From Pseudarthrobacter oxydans (lineage in GTDB: Bacteria; Actinomycetota; Actinomycetes; Actinomycetales; Micrococcaceae), in assembly GCF_034258515.1 (NCBI RefSeq), contig NZ_CP139438.1, forward strand, positions 2,728,001-2,792,000: a stretch of 64,000 bases of DNA. Direction: 5' to 3'. This document shows, one piece after another, positions 28,991 through 37,609 of the stretch; the stretch's first letter is position 1; every line of letters begins with the position of its first letter. The notes below the pieces were generated by a model. That model searched no databases, was not told where the DNA came from, and saw only the letters and a program-made list of their open reading frames with translations. The position numbers were made by a program, and so were the translations under genes.

Positions 28991-29057
28991 AACCAGTAGC
29001 ACGAGGTTCCGAAGCGCCGGGTCCGCCTGGGCGCCGTACTTGATGAGGACTGACACC

Positions 29058-29885
29058 ATGAGCGGCAGGCACACCGGCCAACAGCACACGCACACCGTGG
29101 AAGGCACGGACCCGCAACTCTACGTGGCGGTGCATGATCCTGCGGTTGATGCCGGGTTCCGCCCGGTCCTGCTGGTGCACGGGTTCTCCTCCTCCAGCAA
29201 GCTCAACTGGGAGGACACCGGGTGGGTGTCCGCGCTGCTGGACGCCGGCCGGCGGGTTATCACGGTGGACCTGCCCGGCCACGGCCGCAGCGGCGCCCCG
29301 GAGGACCGGGACTCCTACTCCCCCAGCAGGATCCGCGCAGACCTGCTTCAAACAGCGTTCGACGCCGGCGTGCGGCCTTTGCAGGAGGGTGACCCTTCCA
29401 GCGGCCTCGACATTGTGGGCTACTCGCTGGGCTCCAGGCTCGCCTGGGAATTCGGCGCCACCCAGCCGGAAATCACCCACCGCCTTGTCCTTGGCGGCCC
29501 CAACATTTCTGATCCGCTGGCCGAGTTCGACCTTCGCGCCGCGCAGGATTACCTTGCCGACGGCACACCCATAGCCGACGAGTCCACGGCCCGGCTGCTC
29601 AAGATGGCACTCCTGCTGCCCAGCAACAACATCTTCGCGCTGCTCTCCCTGGTGGAGGCCATCAAGGCCGAGCCGTACGACCCCGCAGAGGCAGTTCCCC
29701 ACGTGCCGATGCTCCTGGTGGCGGGGGAAATGGACGAACGGGCCGCCAGCCTGCCGCAGCTTGAAGAACTGGCGCGGAAGGCCGGTTCCATGGCCGAGCA
29801 GCTTATCCTGCCCGGCAGGAACCATACGAACGCTGTGACGAGCAGGGCCTTCAAGCAGGCTGCCATTTCCTTTCTGGCCGTCTAG
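29058..29885 (+). CDS. Alpha/beta hydrolase
   Basis: A 275-residue cytoplasmic enzyme. Oxyanion region VLLVHGFSSSSKLNWEDTG (about residue 40), nucleophile elbow DIVGYSLGSRLAW (Ser about residue 118), Asp candidate in VAGEMDERA and His in PGRNHTNAV near the C-terminus. The reaction is unknown (esterase, lactonase or similar). I chose the ATG with GAGGA nine bases before it; two start codons lie upstream in frame. The next gene starts 19 bases later, so they form an operon. Confidence 0.88.
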   Translation: MSGRHTGQQHTHTVEGTDPQLYVAVHDPAVDAGFRPVLLVHGFSSSSKLNWEDTGWVSALLDAGRRVITVDLPGHGRSGAPEDRDSYSPSRIRADLLQTAFDAGVRPLQEGDPSSGLDIVGYSLGSRLAWEFGATQPEITHRLVLGGPNISDPLAEFDLRAAQDYLADGTPIADESTARLLKMALLLPSNNIFALLSLVEAIKAEPYDPAEAVPHVPMLLVAGEMDERAASLPQLEELARKAGSMAEQLILPGRNHTNAVTSRAFKQAAISFLAV

Positions 29886-29904
29886 CCTTTTCGCGGAGGG
29901 ACTG

Positions 29905-30552
29905 ATGCGCACGTTCTTCGAAGACCGTACGGACGCCGGCGAACGCCTTGCGGCCATCCTTCCGCAGTTCCGGGAGCGGCCCGACACCCTTGTGCTTGGC
30001 TTGGCCCGCGGGGGAATCCCCGTGGCAGCCGCGGTGGCAAAGGCCCTCCATCTTCCACTCGGAACCGTCCTGGTCCGGAAGCTCGGAATTCCCGGCCATG
30101 AAGAAACAGCCTACGGCGCCCTGGCCTGGGTCCACGGCCGAACAGTCCGGCTGGTCAACAAGCCCCTGCTGGACCGCGTCCTTGAACACGGCGTCCGCCA
30201 GGAATGGCTCGACGCCGTGGAGCAGCGGGAACGCGCCGAGCTGCTCCGCCGCGCGGAGCTCTATCCGGGCGTGGACCTCGACCTCGCCGGAAAGACCGTC
30301 CTCCTGGTCGATGACGGCCTGGCGACGGGAGCCACCATGCGCGCAGCAGTGGAGGCAGTGCGCGACGGCGGCGCGGCAACCGTCGTGGCGGCTGCCCCGG
30401 TCGGCTCCATTGAGGCAGAGGCCTCCGTGGAGCGCGCATGCGACGCCGTCCTGTGCCTGCACCTGCCCGGAAAGTTCCGCGCGGTCGGCAGTTTCTACCG
30501 GCACTTTGAGCAGTTGTCGGACGACGATGCGATCAGCATCCTGGAGCAGTAA
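29905..30552 (+). CDS. Phosphoribosyltransferase-fold protein
   Basis: A 215-residue protein with the type I PRTase PRPP-binding motif VLLVDDGLATGATMRAA (about residue 132). The N-terminus MRTFFEDRTDAGERLAAIL with LVLGLARGGIPVAAAVAKAL and VRKLGIPGHEETAYGAL matches a group often found beside hydrolases (dienelactone hydrolase-like) and called erythromycin-esterase-associated or DUF-type PRTases. The physiological substrate is unknown. The GGAGGGA ribosome site is strong. Confidence 0.9.
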   Translation: MRTFFEDRTDAGERLAAILPQFRERPDTLVLGLARGGIPVAAAVAKALHLPLGTVLVRKLGIPGHEETAYGALAWVHGRTVRLVNKPLLDRVLEHGVRQEWLDAVEQRERAELLRRAELYPGVDLDLAGKTVLLVDDGLATGATMRAAVEAVRDGGAATVVAAAPVGSIEAEASVERACDAVLCLHLPGKFRAVGSFYRHFEQLSDDDAISILEQ

Positions 30553-30626
30553 CACAGCAGGCCATGTCCTTTCGCAGTATGGCAAAGGAGACGAACCGGC
30601 ACGGCACAGGCGGCCCAGACGGCGAA

Positions 30627-30655
30627 GCGGGCCGGACCGCCATGGTCCGGCCCGC
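30627..30655. terminator. Hairpin between convergent genes
   Basis: A perfect 12-bp stem GCGGGCCGGACC/GGTCCGGCCCGC with a 5-base loop lies between the phosphoribosyltransferase and MHS transporter stops. No T run; it could end both transcripts. Confidence 0.55.
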
Positions 30656-30683
30656 CGTCGTCCTGCACTGGGCGGTGGTGGGA

Positions 30684-32015
30684 TTAGTGGTGGCTGACGC
30701 CGAGCGGCCGCCCCTTGGTTTCCTTGGCCAGAACCACACCAATGGCGGAGATGACGCACAGGACCATGATGTAGATGCCAATGGATCCGGTCCACTTGGT
30801 GGACTGCAGCAGCGTTTCAGCGATGGTCGCCGCGAATGCCCCGCCCAGGATGGCGCCGAAAGCGTAGCCGATGGAAATCCCGGAGTACCGCACATTCGCG
30901 GGGAACATCTCGGCGTACATTGCTGACATGGGCCCGTAGGACAGCCCAAGCCCGATGGTGAGGACAAACAGCGCCAGGCCGTAGAACCAGATGTTCTTGG
31001 TGTCGATGAGTGCGAACATCGGGATCATCCAGGCGAAGATGATGGCGTAGCCCGTCAGGAAGGTCTTGACCCGGCCGATGCGGTCCGAGAGCCAGCCGCC
31101 TGCAAGGGTGAAGATCAGCCAGCCGAAGGAGGCCAGGGTGGTGGCCAGCAGCACCTCCGCGGTAGGCATCTTCAAGGTCCTGGTGGCGTAGGCGATGAAG
31201 AAGGCAATCAGCAGGTAGCCGGCCGCATTGTTCCCGATGAAGATCATGGTGGAGTACAGGACCGGCTTCTTGTGGCTGCGGACCAGCTCGCCCAGCGGGG
31301 CCTTGCTTTCCTGCTTCCGGGCAGCCATCTCCCGGAAGACGGGGCTTTCGGCCACCGCCCGCCGGATCAGGTAGCCCACCACGATAAGGACGATGGAGAG
31401 CAGGAACGGCACGCGCCAGCCCCAGGCCGCGAAGTCCTCCTTGGACATGCTGGTGTTGAGGAAGAAGAGCAGGCCTGTGGCCAGGATCATGCCGATGGGC
31501 ACGCCGATCTGCGGGTAGGCACCGAAGAGGCCGCGCTTGTTCAGGGGCGCGTGTTCAACGGCCATCAACGCCGCGCCGCCCCACTCGCCGCCGGCTGAGA
31601 AGCCCTGGATGATGCGGAGCGTGATCAGCAGCACAGGTGCCCAGGCGCCGATCTGGGCGTAGGTGGGCAGCATGCCGATCAGGGCGGTGGCTGCACCCAT
31701 CATCACCAGGGTGAAGACCAGCATCGCCTTGCGGCCCAGGCGGTCGCCCAGGTGGCCGGCCACCACGGCGCCGAGGGGCCGGAAGAGGAAGCTGATGCCG
31801 ATCAGGGCGAATGAGAGGATCTGTGCCAGCCCGGGGTTGGACTGGTTCAGCGGTGCCAGGAACAGCGGCGACAGCAGCGTTGCGGTCAACTGGGCAAAAA
31901 TGAAGAAGTCGTACCACTCGATGGTGGTTCCGACGAGGGTGCCGGCGAGGACCTTGCGTTCCTCCCGCCGGGTGCTGGGACCGGCGAGTGTGTCCACCTT
32001 GGAAGGTGTGGTCAT
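30684..32015 (-). CDS. MFS transporter, metabolite:H+ symporter (MHS) family
   Basis: A 443-residue 12-helix carrier. Family motifs: GTTIEWYDFFIFAQL after a ~25-residue cytoplasmic tail, the loop 2-3 motif GHLGDRLGRKAML, and QGFSAGGEWGGAALMAVEHAP. Relatives (ShiA, ProP, KgtP, PcaT types) import osmolytes, shikimate or dicarboxylates. The ATG giving MTTPSKVDT is preceded by GGAG; an in-frame ATG 18 bases upstream is the alternative. The 290-base gap to the divergent IclR gene contains no other gene, so IclR may regulate it. Confidence 0.92.
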   Translation of the reverse strand: MTTPSKVDTLAGPSTRREERKVLAGTLVGTTIEWYDFFIFAQLTATLLSPLFLAPLNQSNPGLAQILSFALIGISFLFRPLGAVVAGHLGDRLGRKAMLVFTLVMMGAATALIGMLPTYAQIGAWAPVLLITLRIIQGFSAGGEWGGAALMAVEHAPLNKRGLFGAYPQIGVPIGMILATGLLFFLNTSMSKEDFAAWGWRVPFLLSIVLIVVGYLIRRAVAESPVFREMAARKQESKAPLGELVRSHKKPVLYSTMIFIGNNAAGYLLIAFFIAYATRTLKMPTAEVLLATTLASFGWLIFTLAGGWLSDRIGRVKTFLTGYAIIFAWMIPMFALIDTKNIWFYGLALFVLTIGLGLSYGPMSAMYAEMFPANVRYSGISIGYAFGAILGGAFAATIAETLLQSTKWTGSIGIYIMVLCVISAIGVVLAKETKGRPLGVSHH

Positions 32016-32292
32016 TGAAACTCCATTGTTCAAGGCAGCAGCGCTGCCGGGACGCCATCAGGATTACCGACAGAACGGTCAGTTAGTTAGTAGGGTACTA
32101 CGAAAATGTGAGGCACAACACGGCCCGCGCAAACTTTTATGCGCAGCCGGTTGAACTGCGGGAACCTGCAGGAAAGCCGACCTGACGTTTGGGCTCCGCG
32201 ATCACCCAGTTCTATATTTGAATTGCCCTTTCGAATTGAGGACACCGCGCGCCTGGCCGGATCCCCGGCACCCCCTGCCGGAACCTGCCACC

Positions 32293-32298
32293 TAGGAT
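32293..32298 (+). promoter_or_regulatory. -10 box of the IclR gene, leaderless layout
   Basis: TAGGAT ends 7 bases before the ATG at 32306. Confidence 0.5.
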
Positions 32299-32305
32299 GG
32301 TCACC

Positions 32306-33040
32306 ATGAATCCCACCGCTGCAGCGCCGGCCGGAGCAGCGCCGGCCCAGGCGTCCGCGTCGCAAACCCTGTCCCGGGGAATCCGCGCCCTGGAGATCCT
32401 CGCGGCAGCGCCCGGCCCGCTGACCATTGCGGAACTGGCGGACGCGATGGGCGTGCACCGGTCGGTGGCGTACCGCATCCTCCGGACCCTGGAGGACCAC
32501 TCGCTGCTGGTGCGGGACGACGCCGGGCGGGTCCAGCCGGGGCCGGGGCTGGCTGTCCTGGCACGCGGGGTTTCGCGCAACCTGCAGGCGGCAGCCCTTC
32601 CGGAGCTGACGCAACTCGCCAATACCCTGGATATGACGGCGTTCGTGGCCGTGTGGGACCACCACGACTGCATCACCCTGCTCACGGTGGAACCCAGGCA
32701 CTCGGGCGCCACTGTGGCCCAGCACCCCGGCACCCGCCATCCCGTCAACGCCGGCGCCCCGGGCATCGCCATCCAGTCGGCGCTCACCGAGGCCGAATGG
32801 GACCGGCTGGCCACGGGAATCCCCTACCGCCCCGAGGCCGCCGAGGCCCGCCGCGCCGGATACTCGGCCAGCCACGACGAGGTCATCGCCGGCGTATCGT
32901 CCCTGGCTGCGCCCGTCCGGGTACCCGGCAGCCGCCCGGCCGCCCTCGCCGTCGTCTATATCCGCTCATCCCATGACCCCGCGACGGTGGGCGCGGCTCT
33001 GGTGGAGAGCGCCGCCAGGATCGAGCGGCAACTGGCTTAG
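32306..33040 (+). CDS. IclR family transcriptional regulator
   Basis: A 244-residue protein. The N-terminal winged helix contains QTLSRGIRALEILAAAPGPL and the recognition helix GVHRSVAYRILRTLEDHSLL (about residues 48-67). The C-terminal effector domain includes DMTAFVAVWDHHDCITLLTVE and the HPVNAGAPGIAIQSAL segment. IclR proteins sense small carboxylic acids and control catabolic or transport genes. It is divergent from the MHS carrier, a plausible target. Its end overlaps the convergent MFS gene by 4 bases. Confidence 0.92.
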   Translation: MNPTAAAPAGAAPAQASASQTLSRGIRALEILAAAPGPLTIAELADAMGVHRSVAYRILRTLEDHSLLVRDDAGRVQPGPGLAVLARGVSRNLQAAALPELTQLANTLDMTAFVAVWDHHDCITLLTVEPRHSGATVAQHPGTRHPVNAGAPGIAIQSALTEAEWDRLATGIPYRPEAAEARRAGYSASHDEVIAGVSSLAAPVRVPGSRPAALAVVYIRSSHDPATVGAALVESAARIERQLA

Positions 33041-34212
33041 GGCCTGCGGCGAAGAACAACGCCGGACGCGGCACCCAGGAGTGCCAGGACCGCTGCGGCA
33101 CAGACCGGGACAACAAACGCCGCTGCGTAGCCGTGCAGTTCGGCCAGCTGGCCGCCCAAGGACGAGCCAAGGGCAGTGCCGGCCACGATGCCGCTGGCCA
33201 GCGCCGTCATTACGGTGCCGAGCCGGCCAGCCGGAGCGACGGCACCGCCGACGCCAAAGACCGTGACCATGACCGGCCCCACCGGGAGGCCCAGGACCAG
33301 CAGCGCCGCCACCATCCCGGGCATCGAGGACGGCAGCAGCAGGAGCAGGGCCAGCGCGGCCATCAGCCCGGCGCAAAGCGCCCACCGCCCGGACAGGCTG
33401 AAGGCCTGCGGCCAGTAGGCAACCGACAATGCCGCCGCGGCCGAGCTCAGGCCCATCGAGGCGTACAGCAGGCCGGCAACCTCCGAGCCTCCAAACAATC
33501 CCGAAAACGAGCTCAGGGCGGCCTGCGTCGAGCCAAAGAACGTTCCCATGCACACCATGGCAAACACCGGCAGGGCCACCGCTGCCGGGAGGCGCCCGGC
33601 AGCGGTTCCTGCACCCTGCGAACGCCGGTCCGCGGCGGTCCGGGCCGCGCTGCCCGCCGGAGCAGCCCTGATGACCGGAACGGCACGATGGGTGCGGTGC
33701 ACCGCGAAGGCCGGAACGAAGGTGATGGTCATGGCCGCCGCAAGGGCAAGGGGCAGCCAGGGCGCCAGCAGGCTGGCCAGGATTCCCACCAGGGCCGGCC
33801 CAAGGACAAAAGTCACCTCGTCCGCGGTGCTTTCGTAGGAAAGGGCAGTGTGCAGGTCCTTCGCCCTGTCCGCGGCCGGCCCCCGTGAGGCCAGGGCCAT
33901 CCACCGCACCCTGGCCAGCGGTCCGACCTGCGGACAGCTTGCACCGGACACGAAGGCGGACGCCAGCACCGCCGCAGTGACACCGCCGAACTCCCCCATG
34001 GCCCACACCGCAAGCATCAGGGCCACCACTGCCGCGGTATTAAGGAGGGACGCGATCAACAGCACGGGACGTTGTCCGCGCCGGTCGGCCAAGGCTCCCA
34101 AGGCCGGAGCGCCCAATGCCGAACCGATCCCGACCGCACCGGCAGCCGTCCCGCCCAGTGCGTAGGAACCGCTGGCTGACGTAACCAGCGTGAGTGTCCC
34201 GACTGTCAGCAT
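33037..34212 (-). CDS. MFS transporter, main frame (N-terminus displaced by a frameshift)
   Basis: A 391-residue frame encoding about 11-12 membrane helices of a major facilitator, from MLTVGTLTLVTSASGSYALG to LLGAASGVVLRRRP. The loop 2-3 motif is GALADRRGQRPVLL. In-frame codons upstream of the ATG still encode plausible first-helix sequence (LYSAGPFARLPLAM) but contain no ATG, GTG or TTG before a stop. An open frame in another phase supplies the missing N-terminus. So either one base was lost near 34234-34237 or the assembly has an error. If real, the gene is likely inactive or makes a short carrier. Confidence 0.78.
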   Translation of the reverse strand: MLTVGTLTLVTSASGSYALGGTAAGAVGIGSALGAPALGALADRRGQRPVLLIASLLNTAAVVALMLAVWAMGEFGGVTAAVLASAFVSGASCPQVGPLARVRWMALASRGPAADRAKDLHTALSYESTADEVTFVLGPALVGILASLLAPWLPLALAAAMTITFVPAFAVHRTHRAVPVIRAAPAGSAARTAADRRSQGAGTAAGRLPAAVALPVFAMVCMGTFFGSTQAALSSFSGLFGGSEVAGLLYASMGLSSAAAALSVAYWPQAFSLSGRWALCAGLMAALALLLLLPSSMPGMVAALLVLGLPVGPVMVTVFGVGGAVAPAGRLGTVMTALASGIVAGTALGSSLGGQLAELHGYAAAFVVPVCAAAVLALLGAASGVVLRRRP

Positions 34213-34442
34213 GGCCAGCGGAAGCCGCGCAAACGGCCCAGCGGAATAAAGCTGCGGCCGGCAAGACGGGGCAGCCGGGCGAAGCGGCTGCCGCCGAGAG
34301 CCGGGTTGGCGGACGTCGGGTTGGCAGCTGGCTGGTTGGCGGCGCCAGGCGGCTCAGGGACGTGGGCGGGTGCAGGGGAAGGCGACGGCTGGCCGGCAGG
34401 GACAGTTACTTGCGGGCTGTCAGGTGAGGTGGATGAAGTCAA
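34206..34442 (-). pseudogene. N-terminal fragment of the MFS transporter, out of frame
   Basis: A 78-codon frame with TTG start: MTSSTSPDSPQ, a Pro/Ala-rich tail, then GGSRFARLPRLAGRSFIPLG, after which it drifts to RLRGFRWPC and stops. The conserved part reads into the first helix of the downstream carrier if one base is added near 34236. It overlaps the start of the main frame by 7 bases. The ~100 bases up to sbcC hold nothing recognisable. Confidence 0.6.
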
Positions 34443-34540
34443 TTCCGGGCTCGTTCATGTTGTGCACACCGTCCCTCCTCCCGATGCGCGCAACCCGGTA
34501 ACTGTCCAATTATATCCGGCTCCCGAGACCGCCGCCGCTG

Positions 34541-37500
34541 TCACACGGGAGCATCCACCGCGTCGGAGATCCGCAGCGTCGATCCGTTCCGGCCTTTCAG
34601 TACTTGGAGCTGGGCGCCGATCCGCTGCTTCATCTCTGCCACGTGGCTGACAAGCCCCACCACGCGGCCGCCGTCCCGGAGGCCTTCAAGGGCGTCCATC
34701 ACCTGTTCGAGGGACTGCTCATCCAGGCTGCCGAACCCTTCGTCCACGAACAGGGTTTCGATCTCCACTCCGCCGGCCTCCTGCTGGACCACGTCCGCCA
34801 ACCCGAGCGCCAGGGACAGGGAGGCCATGAACGACTCGCCTCCGGACAGCGTGGAGGTGTCCCGGCGGAACCCGGTCCACTGGTCCACTACCTCCAGGCC
34901 AAGCCCCGACTTTGCGCCGCGCGCGGCCTTGGCATCAGTGTGCTGGAGCAGGTACCGGCCATCGCTCATGGCCACCAGCCGCTCCGAGGCCGCCAGGGCC
35001 ACCTGCTCCAGGCGGGCGGCCAGGACATAGCTATTCAGGCTCATCCGGTATGTGTTCTCGCCCCGGCCTGCTGCGGCATCCGCCAGGCCCGCGAGCATCT
35101 GTGCCCGCTCGGCAGGCTGCCGCGCCGATCCTGCCAGATCGCTGTACTCGGCCCGGATACCCCGGAGCGAGGCCAGGCACCTGGACGCCATGCCGGCAGC
35201 AAGGTCCGCGTCCCGGGCTTCCTGCACTGCGGTGGCCGCAGCTTCCCGGAACCCCGCAAGCCGCGCCGGGTCCACTTCGTAACCGGCCGACTTTTCTTCC
35301 AGTGCCAGCACAACATCCGCTGAAACGAACAGTTCCGCTACCTTTGCCTGCTCGTCCTGGGCGGCCCGCACGCTGGCCTGGAGGGCAGTTGCCTCGGCGG
35401 CCTCAAGCAGCTGTTCCCGGGCCTCGCCGGCGGTTGCGAAGCCGGCGGCAGGAAGAGCCTGTTCCAGCTGCTCCCGCGCCTCGGCGGCCTGGGCCTCCGC
35501 CTGTTCCAGCTGGGCCTGTGCTTCAACCGCCTTATTGAGGACTGCCACTGCGTTTTCCAGCGCGCGCAACCGCTGGGCCAGGCTCCGGTGGCTTCCCCTG
35601 AGCCCGGCCAGTGCCTGGTCAAGGGCGGCGGACTGTTCGGTCACATCGGCCAGCGAGGCCACAGTCCGGGCAAGCTCGGCTTCTGCGTCCGTCCTCGATT
35701 TTTGTGCTGCTTCGACAGCGGCCTCAAGCTTCTCGAGCCGCAACCGGACAGCGCTGAGTTCCTTGACCGCGGCCTCTGCCTCGGCAGCTGCCAGGCGCGC
35801 GCGGACCGCGCCGTTTTCGGCCTCTTCCGCGGCTGTTTCCCCGCCCTGGCCCGCCAGGACGGCCACCAATTGGCTGGCTTCTGCCAGTTCATGGGCAACC
35901 ACGGCACAGGCGGCCTCCGCCGCCTCGTGGACACGCCGCGCTTCCTCCTCCTCCTGCGCGAGCCCTGGACCACCCGGACCGCCTGCGGCGGGGGCGGGAT
36001 GATCGGTGCTGCCACAGACGGCACAGTGTTCGCCCGGTACCAGCTTGGCGGCCAGCTCAGCAGCCGCGTTTGCGAGCCTCTCTTCCCTGAGGTCCAGCCA
36101 GTGGCGTTTTGCTTCCAGCTGGCTGTCCCGGAACCCGTCGTACCGGACTTTGACCTGGTCCCGGACAGCAACGGCCCCGCCATAGCGCCTGACGACGTCG
36201 AGCAGCTCCTCCGCGGCCGCGGCTTCCTTCCGCCGCAGGGCCTCGGCACCCGCTCGCTGCTCGAGATCCTGCAGCCCGTCCTGGAGGCGGCGCCGCTCGG
36301 CCTGGAGTTCTTCGGAGCGGCTCCCCGCCTGCACGAGGACGGCGGCGAGTTCTTCCTGCTTTTTCACCAGCCCGCTGTGGCGCTTCCGGAGGCCCAGCAG
36401 CCTGTCCTCGTCCGGCACCCGGGCCTCCACGACGGCAAGGAGCGAACGCAGGCGCCCCAGTTCGGCGGCGCAGCCGGCAGCGGCTCCTGCCCCGTCCGCA
36501 GGCGGGACCGCGCCAATTCCCAACTCCAGCTGGGACAACTCGGGGTCTTCCCCTGCGGCCATGCTGAGCAACGTAAAGGCGGACTCCACGGCAGTAGCGG
36601 CCCGCCGGACCTTCGCGACACCTGCATCAACGTTCAGCAGCTGCCCGTGCAGGACCTCGGCTTTCCGGTGCCGGGCCAGCCGGAGGAGCTGTTCCTCCAG
36701 CAACTGCGCCCCCTGGTCCACGGCCGCTTTCCGGGCCGCGGCGGAATCGAGTTTGCGGCGCCGCTCCCCGCGCGCTGCTTCCGCTTCCACGGCGTCCCTG
36801 CATTCGGTGCTTGCGGCTTCCGCCCGTTCCGCTTGGCCCGTGAGTTCCGCCAGCCGCCCGTTTACCGCGCTTTCAAGCCATTCAAGCCGGGCCACCGCAT
36901 CATCCGGGGATGGAGCGCCGGCCCCGTCCAGCCCCAGGGGGGCCGTCTCCGACTCCGCCCGCGCCGCCAGGATTTCGAGCTGGCCGGCGAGGAGGGAGAC
37001 TTCCTCCTTGGCTGCCTGCGCCTGGCGGGCCAGTTCCTGCTCCACCGATTCGAACCGCTCGGTACCAAAAAGCTTCTGCAGAAGTTCCAGCCGGTCGGTG
37101 GCCTTGGAACGGAGGAAAGCGGCGAAGTCGCCCTGGGGCAGCATCACCACCCGGGTGAACTGCTCCCGGTCCATGCCAAGCAGGGCCAGAATCTCTGCGC
37201 CTGCCTCATCATTGCGGGCGGACTTTTCCGTCCAGGTTCCGCTGACGCGTTCACGCAGCAGCGTCTTGGCCTGCTGCGTGGTGAAGCCGTTCTTCCCCCG
37301 GGCGCTCGGCTTGTCCCAGGCCGGGGACCGCGTCACTTCGAAGCGGCGGCCCTGGGCCGAGAACTCACAGGTGACGGCAGGCTCCTGCGCCGGTTCCGCA
37401 TGGTCGCTGCGGAGCCTTTTCCCGTCCTGGCGGGCCCCGGGAACGGAGCCGTACAGGGCAAAGCAGATGGCATCCAGGACGCTGGTCTTTCCTGCGCCTG

Positions 37501-37609
37501 TTGGGCCGTTGAGCAGGAAAAGGCCATGGGCGCTGAGCCTGTCGAAGTCAATCTCCTCGGTACCGGCAAAGGGCCCGAACGCGGAGATCAGGAGGCGGTG
37601 GATCCTCAT
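34541..37609 (-). CDS. sbcC: Nuclease SbcCD subunit C (SMC-like ATPase)
   Basis: With SbcD it forms the Rad50/Mre11-like complex that opens DNA hairpins and processes double-strand ends. The protein has 1022 residues. Walker A is LLNGPTGAGKTSVLDAICFA (about residue 32). Long Ala/Glu-rich coiled coils surround the zinc hook EHCAVCGSTDHPAP near the middle. At the C-terminus come the signature LSGGESFMASLSLALGLADV and Walker B TLFVDEGFGSLDEQSLEQV. I chose the ATG giving MRIHRLLISAFGPFAG; it overlaps the sbcD stop by 4 bases. The longer open frame upstream is a shadow of sbcD. Confidence 0.96.
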   Translation of the reverse strand: MRIHRLLISAFGPFAGTEEIDFDRLSAHGLFLLNGPTGAGKTSVLDAICFALYGSVPGARQDGKRLRSDHAEPAQEPAVTCEFSAQGRRFEVTRSPAWDKPSARGKNGFTTQQAKTLLRERVSGTWTEKSARNDEAGAEILALLGMDREQFTRVVMLPQGDFAAFLRSKATDRLELLQKLFGTERFESVEQELARQAQAAKEEVSLLAGQLEILAARAESETAPLGLDGAGAPSPDDAVARLEWLESAVNGRLAELTGQAERAEAASTECRDAVEAEAARGERRRKLDSAAARKAAVDQGAQLLEEQLLRLARHRKAEVLHGQLLNVDAGVAKVRRAATAVESAFTLLSMAAGEDPELSQLELGIGAVPPADGAGAAAGCAAELGRLRSLLAVVEARVPDEDRLLGLRKRHSGLVKKQEELAAVLVQAGSRSEELQAERRRLQDGLQDLEQRAGAEALRRKEAAAAEELLDVVRRYGGAVAVRDQVKVRYDGFRDSQLEAKRHWLDLREERLANAAAELAAKLVPGEHCAVCGSTDHPAPAAGGPGGPGLAQEEEEARRVHEAAEAACAVVAHELAEASQLVAVLAGQGGETAAEEAENGAVRARLAAAEAEAAVKELSAVRLRLEKLEAAVEAAQKSRTDAEAELARTVASLADVTEQSAALDQALAGLRGSHRSLAQRLRALENAVAVLNKAVEAQAQLEQAEAQAAEAREQLEQALPAAGFATAGEAREQLLEAAEATALQASVRAAQDEQAKVAELFVSADVVLALEEKSAGYEVDPARLAGFREAAATAVQEARDADLAAGMASRCLASLRGIRAEYSDLAGSARQPAERAQMLAGLADAAAGRGENTYRMSLNSYVLAARLEQVALAASERLVAMSDGRYLLQHTDAKAARGAKSGLGLEVVDQWTGFRRDTSTLSGGESFMASLSLALGLADVVQQEAGGVEIETLFVDEGFGSLDEQSLEQVMDALEGLRDGGRVVGLVSHVAEMKQRIGAQLQVLKGRNGSTLRISDAVDAPV

